Assembly (NCBI GenBank): GCA_963820545.1
Contig: CAWGAJ010000001.1
Location: 1,922,001 to 1,986,000 of the forward strand
DNA: 64,000 nucleotides
Direction of reading: 5' to 3'
DNA from: CAWGAJ01 sp963820545
GTDB lineage: Bacteria > Planctomycetota > Planctomycetia > Pirellulales > Thermoguttaceae
In this document: piece after piece, positions 26,453 to 34,176 of the stretch
Numbering within the stretch: the stretch's first letter is position 1
Layout of the letters: every line of letters begins with the position of its first letter
The notes under the pieces: model-generated
The model's input: only the letters and a program-made list of their open reading frames with translations
What the model was told of the DNA's origin: nothing
Databases searched by the model: none
Made by a program: the position numbers and the translations under genes

Positions 26453-27379
26453 GTCTGTCTCTCCTCTCGGACCAGGCCGAACTGCGTCCTTGCTAATATA
26501 CCTTATCCTCCACCGTTGCCCCGATGACCATCCGCTATGAATCTTCTAGCGGGCATTTTTTTCTTTGCACTGGTGTCATCGGCTGAGGTCGCGGCGGAGT
26601 TTAAATCAAACCTTCAAACCTTGGTTAGTGATAATTTACGGCTCTCGATTAGTTTTAACGCCTGTGACGGTGCGACTTCCTATGTGGTGATGATTTGTGT
26701 AATCCCGTGGTGTTTTCCGGCGACATCGACTTGGTGAATTTAGGCCACACTCCACCGTCGGCAACAATCCTGACGATCAACCGCGCCTGGTATCGGCAGC
26801 GTCGATTTTGGCGGCAGGGCTGAAGCGGAAGGATCGATCTTGCGGTCGCACCAGGCGCTCAATTCGCTGCGGGCGGGCACGCCCAGTAGTTTCCAGCGGC
26901 CAAGCACGACCGTTATCTCACATCCACTTCTCGCCACGCGCATACCTCGCCCGATGCTGCGCATCGATCAACCGTCTGCGGGCTAAAATACCTCCATGTT
27001 TTGTGTCTGTTGTGTGCGATCTGTCGGATACTCCTATTTTGTCTTCTCCCGCACGAAAAGCCAAGTGGAATTGCAATCAGGTCCCTAGCCGGCAGCCTAT
27101 CCGCACCACTATACGGAATTTCACTGCCGGAAGTTCTCCCCGTCAAAAAATTCTGTTTGACAGGAAAACCTGATAGGGCGGCGGGATTATAGGGGCTTGC
27201 CGAAAACTGGACAAGATCAAGCCGGCATGAATATTATAAATTGGGAAACCGGCATAGATAGGTGACAGGGGATAGGGAATAGGGGATAGGGAAGGAAGCA
27301 CAGCTTGTAAAGCCCGGATCGGCATTCTTGCCACCATAAAGATGGGTTTAGAGAAATTATGAGAATTAACGAAACTCTC
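26453..27379. other. Gene-poor region of about 930 bases
   Basis: Between flgM and the structured element at 27380 I see no convincing gene. The open frames present are short, lack ribosome-binding sites and contain no family motifs. A degenerate GATAGGG repeat run lies at about 27258-27297. It may hold remnants of decayed genes. Confidence 0.4.
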
Positions 27380-27497
27380 GTCTGCTCTTAGGGGGTGATA
27401 GTCCTCAGACAGCGCCGTGCTCCACTGAATTCACCGTTAAGCAGACTGACAAAACCTCAATAACGGGCCGTTTTCGGCGCCGTTATCAGGGTTTTGT
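27380..27497 (+). promoter_or_regulatory. Nested inverted repeats, possible structured RNA leader
   Basis: GTCTGCT (27380-27386) pairs with AGCAGAC (27440-27446). Inside, GGTGA (27394-27398) pairs with TCACC (27431-27435). A separate long hairpin, ACAAAACCTCAATAACGG with CCGTTATCAGGGTTTTGT, spans 27449-27497 and has a small GCCG/CGGC top. It lies 120 bases before the small gene at 27617. No known riboswitch class is recognised. Confidence 0.4.
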
Positions 27498-27616
27498 TAG
27501 AACGCATTTTGTTTTGGAGACGAGCAATGCAGAGACTATTCTTTGTTTACTGAACCAAAACACTACTGGCGTGTCTTACGTAGTAGAAGGAGCAGACGTT
27601 TTTGCAGGAACAGGCA

Positions 27617-27820
27617 ATGAAGGACCTCGATCAAAACTCGTTGGGCTATGTTACCATCGGCCGGGAATATTGGGATGTGCCGGTCCGGGTGGAATTGCGT
27701 CCATTCTCGAATTTCACCCGCCGCATGAATCTCCAACTGCGTCATTTGGTCGAGCGTTGGGCCGAGAACGCCGCTCCCGCCGCGCGTAAATTCCATCGCC
27801 CGCGGCACAACCAGAAATAA
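27617..27820 (+). CDS. Small conserved-looking hypothetical protein
   Basis: A 67-residue soluble protein starting MKDLDQNSLGYVTIGREYWD, preceded by AGGA at a suitable distance. The core GREYWDVPVRVELRPFSNF is followed by an amphipathic basic helix (LRHLVERWAENAAPAARKF). Its composition and codon pattern look like real coding sequence rather than chance, and it follows a long structured leader. I do not recognise the family. It lies between flgM and fliA on the opposite strand, so a flagellar role is possible but unsupported. Confidence 0.5.
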   Translation: MKDLDQNSLGYVTIGREYWDVPVRVELRPFSNFTRRMNLQLRHLVERWAENAAPAARKFHRPRHNQK

Positions 27821-27930
27821 ACCTTTAATTAATCCCTCACCCCTCGTCCCTACCTTCATGCACTGCCCGAGCGCGGCGTGTTTTCACCTGCCGCCCTGTT
27901 TCCGCCGCGCCGGGCATAGCCTGAAGGGCG

Positions 27931-28036
27931 AGAGCGTAGCCCACATAACAGCAGCGGGTAAAATTCGCTGGAAAAGGCATTTTCCCGAGGCTTTTACAAC
28001 ACTGGCGAGACGCCAGTGCCACCCAAAGGCTACGCT
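27931..28036. repeat. Nested palindromic repeat before the fliA stop
   Basis: The outer arms AGCGTAGCC (27931-27939) and GGCTACGCT (28028-28036) are perfect inverted copies. Inside lies CACTGGCG AGA CGCCAGTG (28000-28018), followed by CCACCC. The inner hairpin belongs to the same CACTG..CAGTG group as those at 3472 and 42965. Confidence 0.55.
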
Positions 28037-28049
28037 TAAGAGAGATGCT

Positions 28050-28832
28050 CTACGACCCGAATTCCGGTCGACGTTTGCACAACTGGCATTGCAGGCGCTG
28101 GACAATCGAGCTGTGCATCTGACTGACGCGGCTTTCAGACAGATCGAGCGTGGCGCCGATCTCTTTCATCGTCAGTTCTTCGTAATAATAGAGGATGATG
28201 ATCAGCCGTTCGTTGCGGTTGAGACCCTTGGTAACCAGGCGCATGAGGTCGTTCTTTTGAATGCGCCGCGTGGGGTCTTCGCCTTTTTTGTCTTCGAGGA
28301 TGTCGATCTCGCGCACGTCCTTGTAGCTGTCGGTTTCGTACCATTTTTTATTCAGGCTGATGAGGTTTACCGCGTTGGCGTCGAGCATCATTTTTTCCAG
28401 CTCGGGCACGGAGATGCCCATGATTCCGGCCAGTTCGGCTTCGTTCGGCTGGCGGCCGAGCCTGGCCTCAAGGGTTTTCATGGCCTCGTTGAGCTTGCTG
28501 GCCTTGGAGCGGACCAGCCGGGGGACCCAGTCCATGGTCCGCAGTTCGTCGAGCATGGCGCCGCGAATGCGGGGAACGCAGTAGGTTTCGAATTTCACGC
28601 CCCGCGATAAATCAAAGGCGTCGATGGCATCCATCAGTCCAAATACGCCGGCCGAGATCAGGTCGTCCAGTTCGACGCCCTCGGGCAGCCTGGCCCAAAT
28701 CCGCTCGCCGTTGTATTTTACCAGCGGCAAATAGATTTCCACCAGACGGTTGCGCAACTCCTGGTTTGAAATGTCTTTCTTGAACTCAATCCAGAGTTGC
28801 TCAACGTCGTCCAGAGCGACAGTAGTTGCCAT
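28050..28832 (-). CDS. fliA: Flagellar/sporulation-type sigma factor FliA (sigma-28)
   Basis: An RNA polymerase sigma factor of the FliA/WhiG group, 260 residues. Region 2 shows GVELDDLISAGVFGLMDAID and FETYCVPRIRGAMLDELRTM, with WVPRLVR after it. Region 3 contains ELAGIMGISVPELEKMM, and region 4 ends YYYEELTMKEIGATLDLSES and RVSQMHSSIVQRL. The start is ATG 28832 with GGAGG seven bases upstream, not the ATG at 28844 that contains this site. It would transcribe late flagellar and chemotaxis genes and is restrained by FlgM, encoded nearby. It follows a small membrane gene in the flhA-flhF-fliA order common in motile bacteria. Confidence 0.92.
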   Translation of the reverse strand: MATTVALDDVEQLWIEFKKDISNQELRNRLVEIYLPLVKYNGERIWARLPEGVELDDLISAGVFGLMDAIDAFDLSRGVKFETYCVPRIRGAMLDELRTMDWVPRLVRSKASKLNEAMKTLEARLGRQPNEAELAGIMGISVPELEKMMLDANAVNLISLNKKWYETDSYKDVREIDILEDKKGEDPTRRIQKNDLMRLVTKGLNRNERLIIILYYYEELTMKEIGATLDLSESRVSQMHSSIVQRLQCQLCKRRPEFGS

Positions 28833-28938
28833 GCGTTCCTCCATGATGACGCTCTTTTCACTTAGTGCCGGCTTTTTAAGATCCTTCTTAAAATAGTTTT
28901 CAGAGAGCAGTTTTCAGTGCGAAAGCAGTTTTTTGCCT

Positions 28939-29187
28939 TTATCCCTCAACTTTCACTCCGCCACTTTCGGCCTTAGTGGACATCTCCATCGCCAAGCGGG
29001 TGCTGACACTATCTTCCACGATCCTTCCGGCGATCCAGCCGATAAAAAGTCCGACGATCGCAAACAGCAGCAAATTAAGCCAAGCGGCCCATAGTAACGA
29101 TTCCGTGTCGCCGCCGTGGATCCAGCCGCGCGTCAGGGTCGTGAGCAACGCCAAAAGGCCGAGGATTCCGCTATAAATTCGTGCCAC
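28939..29187 (-). CDS. Small membrane protein between flhF and fliA
   Basis: An 82-residue protein with two membrane helices: GILGLLALLTTLTRGWIHGG and WAAWLNLLLFAIVGLFIGWI, then AGRIVEDSVSTRLAME and a short acidic tail. It sits where many bacteria have flhG/fleN, but there is no ATPase motif, so it is not FlhG. A palindrome containing GCCGATAA lies 63 bases before the start. Its position suggests cotranscription with fliA (about 107 bases downstream) and a possible role in flagellar placement or export. That is inference only. Confidence 0.6.
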   Translation of the reverse strand: MARIYSGILGLLALLTTLTRGWIHGGDTESLLWAAWLNLLLFAIVGLFIGWIAGRIVEDSVSTRLAMEMSTKAESGGVKVEG

Positions 29188-29249
29188 AAGTGCTTCCTGG
29201 GTTGCTATTAAACTTCACGCATTTAACCTAGTTTAACAGCTCATAACCT

Positions 29250-29275
29250 GCCGATAATGCTCACCCATTATCGGC
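29250..29275 (-). promoter_or_regulatory. Palindrome with candidate sigma-28 promoter
   Basis: GCCGATAATG CTCACC CATTATCGGC is a perfect 10-bp dyad. On the minus strand the arm GCCGATAATG matches the sigma-28 -10 consensus GCCGATAA. A TCAAC stands about 15 bases upstream, a partial match to the -35 TAAA. It would drive the small membrane gene and fliA. Confidence 0.4.
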
Positions 29276-29436
29276 CGAAGCCCGAGGGAAGTTGAGTTTT
29301 TTCCGCTCTTTCTAACCTCCTTTTACTGTTAGAGTTGGATCAATTCTCCATAATATTTTTCCATCTTTTTTAGTGTGACATCAGCCAATTTCCCCCATCT
29401 GACTGCAATTTGCAATTTGCAATAATCTGATGTTTG

Positions 29437-30624
29437 TTATGTTGGATCCAGTCCCAAAATCATTTTGGCCAACCGCCGCGGATCAGCCACTTCGATATCG
29501 TCCGGCACATTCCGACCATTGGTCAGGTAGCTAACAGGCAAACGGCTGGACCGCAGCACGGGCAATATATTGCCCAGTCCGTCGGCTTCGTCAACTTTAC
29601 TTAAAATGAGGGCCGTGATTCCCACAGCGGCGAAACGCCTAACCGTCTGCTCCAGCATGCGCGACGCAGTCGCGCCGCTGAGGACCAGATACACCTGGTC
29701 GGCCGAGGCTTCGTTGAGAAAGACCTTGAGTTCCTGCAAGCGAACTGCATCTTTGGGACTGCGTCCGGCGGTATCGATCAGCAGCAGATCCAGATTGGAC
29801 ATTTGCCGCACGGCTTCGCGTATTTCCCGCGGCGTGGATACAACCTGCAAAGGCAAGTCGATAACGTCGGCAGAGGTGCGCAACTGCTCCACGGCCGCAA
29901 GGCGGTCGGTGTCGACCGTGATCAATCCCACGCGGAGTTTCTCTTTCAGCCGATAATTGGCGGCCAACTTGGCAATCGTGGTGGTTTTGCCCACGCCCGT
30001 CGGTCCCACCAGCGCCGCCACGCGGCATCGACCGGGGGTGACGGCAATTGGCCCGGCCACGGAAAGGTCGGCTTCGATCATCCGGGCAATGCGTGCCTGG
30101 AGCATTGACAAATCGAGTAATTCGCCACGGGCTTCATCGCGCACGCGTTCCACCAATTCCTTTGCTAACTCCGCGCTCAGGTCCGCATCGATCAGCTTGG
30201 CGTACAATGGAAGAAGTTCTTCTGGTAAATCATTGGTTTTGCCGCTTATGGATCGCTGACAAAGTTCCTTGAGCATGGTTTGCAGGTCGGTAAGTTGTTC
30301 CTGCACCTGGGTTGATAATACCGGTTGCTGTTGTGAAGAACGCGATGCCGCCGGCGGCGCGGCCGACCGGGAGGATGTATAAGCCGGCCAAGAGGGACGT
30401 TCCGTGGCTACCGCAGCGATCGGCTCCTTAAGCGCAATTCTGCTGGGAACGTTCACGTCGCGCGAGGCCGTCACCTCGATCATCCGCTGTCCGGCAAGCA
30501 GGCCGAACAAGCGGCCGCTACGCACCTCGCGCGTATGCAGCACGGCCGCGTCAGGGCCCAATTCCCGACGCACCAGCGCCAACGCCTCGTTCATCGTAGA
30601 GGCTCGATAGGTTCTCAGTTCCAT
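29437..30624 (-). CDS. flhF: Flagellar biosynthesis GTPase FlhF
   Basis: An SRP54-type GTPase of 395 residues that sets flagellar number and polar position. The N-terminal B domain (MELRTYRASTMNEALALVRR, ending about residue 55) is followed by a Pro/Ser/Gln-rich linker, the helical N domain and the G domain. The G domain carries GPTGVGKTTTIAKLAANY (G1, about residue 207), VDTDRLAAVEQLR, LLIDTAGRSPKD (G3) and LSKVDEADGLG (G4-like). It follows flhA by 71 bases, a spacer made almost wholly of GGGATTAG-like repeats. FlhG, its usual regulator, is not encoded in the neighbourhood. Confidence 0.93.
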   Translation of the reverse strand: MELRTYRASTMNEALALVRRELGPDAAVLHTREVRSGRLFGLLAGQRMIEVTASRDVNVPSRIALKEPIAAVATERPSWPAYTSSRSAAPPAASRSSQQQPVLSTQVQEQLTDLQTMLKELCQRSISGKTNDLPEELLPLYAKLIDADLSAELAKELVERVRDEARGELLDLSMLQARIARMIEADLSVAGPIAVTPGRCRVAALVGPTGVGKTTTIAKLAANYRLKEKLRVGLITVDTDRLAAVEQLRTSADVIDLPLQVVSTPREIREAVRQMSNLDLLLIDTAGRSPKDAVRLQELKVFLNEASADQVYLVLSGATASRMLEQTVRRFAAVGITALILSKVDEADGLGNILPVLRSSRLPVSYLTNGRNVPDDIEVADPRRLAKMILGLDPT

Positions 30625-30625
30625 G

Positions 30626-30700
30626 ATAGGGATTAGGGATTAGAGATTAGTGATTAGGGATTGGGGATTAGTAATTCGGAGATCGGAAATCGGGATTATC
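30626..30700. repeat. GGGATTAG low-complexity repeat between flhA and flhF
   Basis: About eight imperfect 7-8-base units (GGGATTA, GAGATTA, GTGATTA, GGGATTG) fill the whole flhA-flhF spacer. It is one of several such runs in the window. Confidence 0.6.
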
Positions 30701-32786
30701 GTGTTTCAGCGACCATGGCCATGGATTCGATTTTTGTATCGCGGGTAATTTCGTTGTAACTAAGCACGACCAACTGGGGGATGTGCGGGGCGGTCATTTG
30801 TTTCAAGGCGGCGCGGATTTGCGGGCTGACCAAGATCAGCGGCGCATGGCCGGCCGTGACCAGCTTTTCCACTTCCGTGGAAATCATCTTGCAGAGCTGC
30901 TCCACGGCCTGCGGCGACATGCGGATAAACATCCCATGATCGTTGTGATCAAATCCCGCCCGAATCTGATCCTCCAAGGCCGGATCGAGGGTGACCACGT
31001 ACAAGCGGTGCTCCTTGTCGCGATAGCGCGTGCAGATTGTCCGGGCCAGGCGGTGGCGGACGTATTCGGCAAGCAGGATGGGATCTTTGCTGCGGGGCGC
31101 ATAGTCGCCGAGGACTTCCAAGATCGGCCCCAACTGCCTAATGGGCACGGCTTCGCGCAAGAGCATTTGCAAAACTTGTTGAACTTCGGCCAGTTTCATC
31201 ACGCCGGGGATCAGTTCGTCGACCACGGCGGGCGAGGCGCGTTTCAGTTCGTCGAAAAGGTGTTTAGCGGCGTCGCGGGTGAGGATTTCGTCGGCGTTTT
31301 TCCGCACTGTCTCGGTCAAATGCGTGGCGATCACGCTGCCCGGCTCGACCACCGTGTAGCAGTACATTTCCGCCTGTTCGCGCACGCCCGGCTCGATCCA
31401 CAGCGCCGGCGTGCCGAATGCCGGTTCCTTGGTGGGATTGCCGGGGATCCTTCCCGTGGTCATGCGCGAATCGATGGCCAGATACATTCCCGGATAGACT
31501 ATTCCCTCGGCCACGACCATATCGGCGATTTTGATGCGGTATTGATTCTGCTCCAGGCGCATGTTGTCGCGGATGCGCACCTTGGGGAGGATAATGCCGA
31601 TGTCCGCGGCCACGTTCTGGCGCACGCGCTGGATTCTCTCCAACAAATCGCCGCCGCGTTTCGGATCGGCCAGGCGGATCAGGCCCACGCCGATTTCCAC
31701 CTCCATGGGATCGATCGCCAAAAAATCCTCCACTCGCTCGTCAGGATGCTTGGCGGCCTCGGCCTGCTTTTTTGCCTGAACAGCGGCGACCTCCCGGGCC
31801 TCTCGCCTGTGGATCGTCAGTGCCATGCCTATGCAAGCGCCGCCGATGGCCAAAAGCGGAATCCGCGGCAGATTGGTGAATATGAGCACTCCTAAAAATC
31901 CGCCGGCCACGGCCAAGGCCTGCGGACGCGAAAAAAGCTGCTTGAGAAAATCGGCGGGCAGATTCGAATCCTGGCTGCTCCGCGTGACCAGCAAGCCCGC
32001 GGCCAAGGAAATCAAAAACGCCGGCACTTGCGTAACCAAACCGTCGCCGATGGTCAGTTTGGTAAAGATGTCGGCGGCCTGGGTGAAGGTCATGCCCGAT
32101 TGGATCATGCCGATAAACAGTCCGCCCACGATATTGATCAGCGTGATCACTATTCCGGCAATGGCATCGCCGCGCACGAACTTGCTGGCACCGTCCATGG
32201 CCCCGAAAAAATCGGCCTGCCGGGTAATATCCAGTCGCCGCCGCTGGGCTTCGTGTTCGTCGATGATGCCCGCGTTCAGATCGGCGTCGATGGCCATCTG
32301 TCTGCCGGGCATGCCGTCCAAGGCAAAGCGGGCCGCCACCTCGGAGATGCGCATAGCGCCTTTGGTAATCACCACGAATTGAATCACCACGATAATGGCA
32401 AAGATAATAATCCCCACCACGATCTTGTCGCCGGCCACGAATTCGCCGAAGGTTTTCACCACTCCGCCCGCCGCCCATAAGCCGTCGATTCCCGCCCGGG
32501 TGAGAATCAACCGCGTGGTAGCCACGTTTAGCACCAGCCGGAACAATGTGGTGGCCAAAAGCAGCGAGGGAAAAATGCTGAATTCCAGCGGAGTGCGCAC
32601 AAAGACGGTCGTCAACAGCACGAGCACGGCGATCGTGATGTTTGCCGACAACAACACGTCCATCAACGCCGCCGGCAAGGGTATCATGATCACCAGCACG
32701 CTGGCAATGATCCCTACAGGCAGAATCAGATCTTGTAACCGAGCTAGCGAGCCCAGGGTCGCCGCCGGCGCAGCCGCCGAAGCCAT
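30696..32786 (-). CDS. flhA: Flagellar export gate protein FlhA
   Basis: The main export-gate component of the flagellar type III secretion apparatus, 696 residues. The first 330 residues carry about eight membrane helices. The FHIPEP family signature lies between them (SEVAARFALDGMPGRQMAID, then ADLNAG). A linker leads to the four-subdomain cytoplasmic part that docks chaperone-substrate complexes (IRLADPKRGGDLLERIQRVR to VLSYNEITRDTKIES). Length and motifs are normal and there is no frameshift. It heads the flhA-flhF-small protein-fliA gene series on the minus strand. Virulence-type paralogues (SctV) are excluded by the flagellar context. Confidence 0.95.
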   Translation of the reverse strand: MASAAAPAATLGSLARLQDLILPVGIIASVLVIMIPLPAALMDVLLSANITIAVLVLLTTVFVRTPLEFSIFPSLLLATTLFRLVLNVATTRLILTRAGIDGLWAAGGVVKTFGEFVAGDKIVVGIIIFAIIVVIQFVVITKGAMRISEVAARFALDGMPGRQMAIDADLNAGIIDEHEAQRRRLDITRQADFFGAMDGASKFVRGDAIAGIVITLINIVGGLFIGMIQSGMTFTQAADIFTKLTIGDGLVTQVPAFLISLAAGLLVTRSSQDSNLPADFLKQLFSRPQALAVAGGFLGVLIFTNLPRIPLLAIGGACIGMALTIHRREAREVAAVQAKKQAEAAKHPDERVEDFLAIDPMEVEIGVGLIRLADPKRGGDLLERIQRVRQNVAADIGIILPKVRIRDNMRLEQNQYRIKIADMVVAEGIVYPGMYLAIDSRMTTGRIPGNPTKEPAFGTPALWIEPGVREQAEMYCYTVVEPGSVIATHLTETVRKNADEILTRDAAKHLFDELKRASPAVVDELIPGVMKLAEVQQVLQMLLREAVPIRQLGPILEVLGDYAPRSKDPILLAEYVRHRLARTICTRYRDKEHRLYVVTLDPALEDQIRAGFDHNDHGMFIRMSPQAVEQLCKMISTEVEKLVTAGHAPLILVSPQIRAALKQMTAPHIPQLVVLSYNEITRDTKIESMAMVAETR

Positions 32787-33233
32787 CGTCTCTCCGGATA
32801 CATGGGTGGGACGGATTTCAAATCCGTTCTACAAACTAGGATGAGATTGGTGATAAGCGATCGAAGGGGCGGAAGGTACTAAAAACCCACTTAAAAGTCC
32901 AGGGCGGTTTGGCATGAGGATTCAGGGTTCGGGGTTCAGGGAGGAAGGATAGGGGATAGGGGATAGAGAATTGGAATTAGGGAAATGGAAATCGGGGATC
33001 AGAATCATTTAGACAATATCCACAAATTGCGCAAATAAGCTAATTCCGATTTTAAATATCAACTGCTCTTGGCCTAAATTCCCATTTTCATTAAAAACCC
33101 ACTATTCCCTATCCCCTACGCGGCCTGACGGCCGCAACCCGGCTGATTTATAGTTCAACCGGGCCGACACGGCCCGGCTCTGAAAGATGCGCAAAACACG
33201 CTTAAACCTCAAACAAAGACTATCCCCTCACAA
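32787..33233. other. 447-base divergent spacer with repeats
   Basis: Holds the promoters of flhA (minus) and the YdjM-like gene (plus), though I see no clear boxes. It contains GGATAGGGGATAG-type runs at about 32946-32985 and two GC-rich dyads, CGGCC TGA CGGCCG at 33121 and CCGGGCCG ACA CGGCCCGG at 33159-33177. Confidence 0.45.
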
Positions 33234-33980
33234 ATGGCCGGTTTCAAAACTCATATTACCTTTAGTACCATTCTTGGAGCCGGCTATGGAACCGCGGCCT
33301 ATTTTCTTTACGACGTGCCTTGGCCAAGTTGCGTGTTAGCGGGCGGATTGTGCGGGGTGTCGGGAATGCTTCCCGATCTGGACAGCGGACCCGGCACGCC
33401 GCTGCACGAAAGCATGGCCTTTGCCGCCGCCGTGGTGCCCGTCATGTTGATCCATCGTTTCCAGCAGATGGGACTTTCGATCGAAATGACAATTCTTATC
33501 TCAGCGGGGCTTTATTTACTGATTCGCTTCGGCGGCGCGGCGCTTTTGAAATTTTTTACCGAACATCGCGGCATGTTCCACAGTCTGCCGGCCGCGGCGA
33601 TCTTCGGCGAAGTCGCCTTTTTACTGGCTTCCGGCGATACTAATCTGCGGCTTTACAAGGCCGGAGCAGTGGTCTTAGGATACCTGTCTCATCTGTTTCT
33701 CGACGAAGTCTACAGCTTCCAGTGGACGCGCGGCCGCTTGCGGCTGAAAAGCTCCTTCGGCACTGCTTTGAAATTATTCGGGCACAGTTGGTGGGCAAAT
33801 ATCTCTACTTATGCCAAATTGGCCGTGCTGACTTTTGTCGTCTTCCAGGAGCCGAACTGGATGCAACAATATCGCGACCGGACAAACCAACAGCCTGCCA
33901 ATCAAACAGCCATCCACAATATTTTGCCTTCACAGTCGCCAAAATCCGCCTCTCAACGGAACGTCTGGCCCTGGCAATAG
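33234..33980 (+). CDS. YdjM-like membrane-bound metal-dependent hydrolase
   Basis: A membrane protein of 248 residues in the YdjM/DUF457 family. The N-terminus MAGFKTHITFSTILGAGYG carries the first family His, GMLPDLDSGPGTPLHE the Asp pair, EHRGMFHSLPAA the central HRGxxHS motif and GYLSHLFLDEVYSF the H..D motif. These residues are thought to bind metal. Four to five membrane helices are predicted. The last 35 residues are polar and Gln/Asn-rich and probably not conserved. The physiological substrate of this family is not established. It stands alone upstream of the two GT-C/TPR genes. Confidence 0.8.
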   Translation: MAGFKTHITFSTILGAGYGTAAYFLYDVPWPSCVLAGGLCGVSGMLPDLDSGPGTPLHESMAFAAAVVPVMLIHRFQQMGLSIEMTILISAGLYLLIRFGGAALLKFFTEHRGMFHSLPAAAIFGEVAFLLASGDTNLRLYKAGAVVLGYLSHLFLDEVYSFQWTRGRLRLKSSFGTALKLFGHSWWANISTYAKLAVLTFVVFQEPNWMQQYRDRTNQQPANQTAIHNILPSQSPKSASQRNVWPWQ

Positions 33981-34176
33981 TTGTGGAAAACTCGAATAAT
34001 TTGCAAACTCTTCAAATCGCCCCGGAAAAAATATAGAATTAATCTATAGGTTCCTGATCGGCTCCGCAGTTCTTTACGTCGAATAGATCGCTCATGCTTA
34101 AGAGCAGAAATCATCCAATAAACAGACTCCCCAGGTCTGGTGGGGAACTTTTGTTTCCTCGGCGCTGCCACTCGGC

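Noticed and set aside
26537..26737. Short plus-strand frame with a signal-peptide-like start (MNLLAGIFFFALVSSAE)
   Set aside because: Only 66 residues, no ribosome-binding site, no continuation after the hydrophobic stretch. It might be the remnant of an exported protein gene, but I cannot support that.
30626..30700. CRISPR array
   Set aside because: The GGGATTAG run has units of only 7-8 bases, no spacers and no cas genes. No CRISPR array was seen anywhere in the window.
31741..32478. Long shifted-frame open frame within flhA
   Set aside because: It is a shadow of flhA in another frame, with Arg/Gly-rich low-quality sequence and no start signal.
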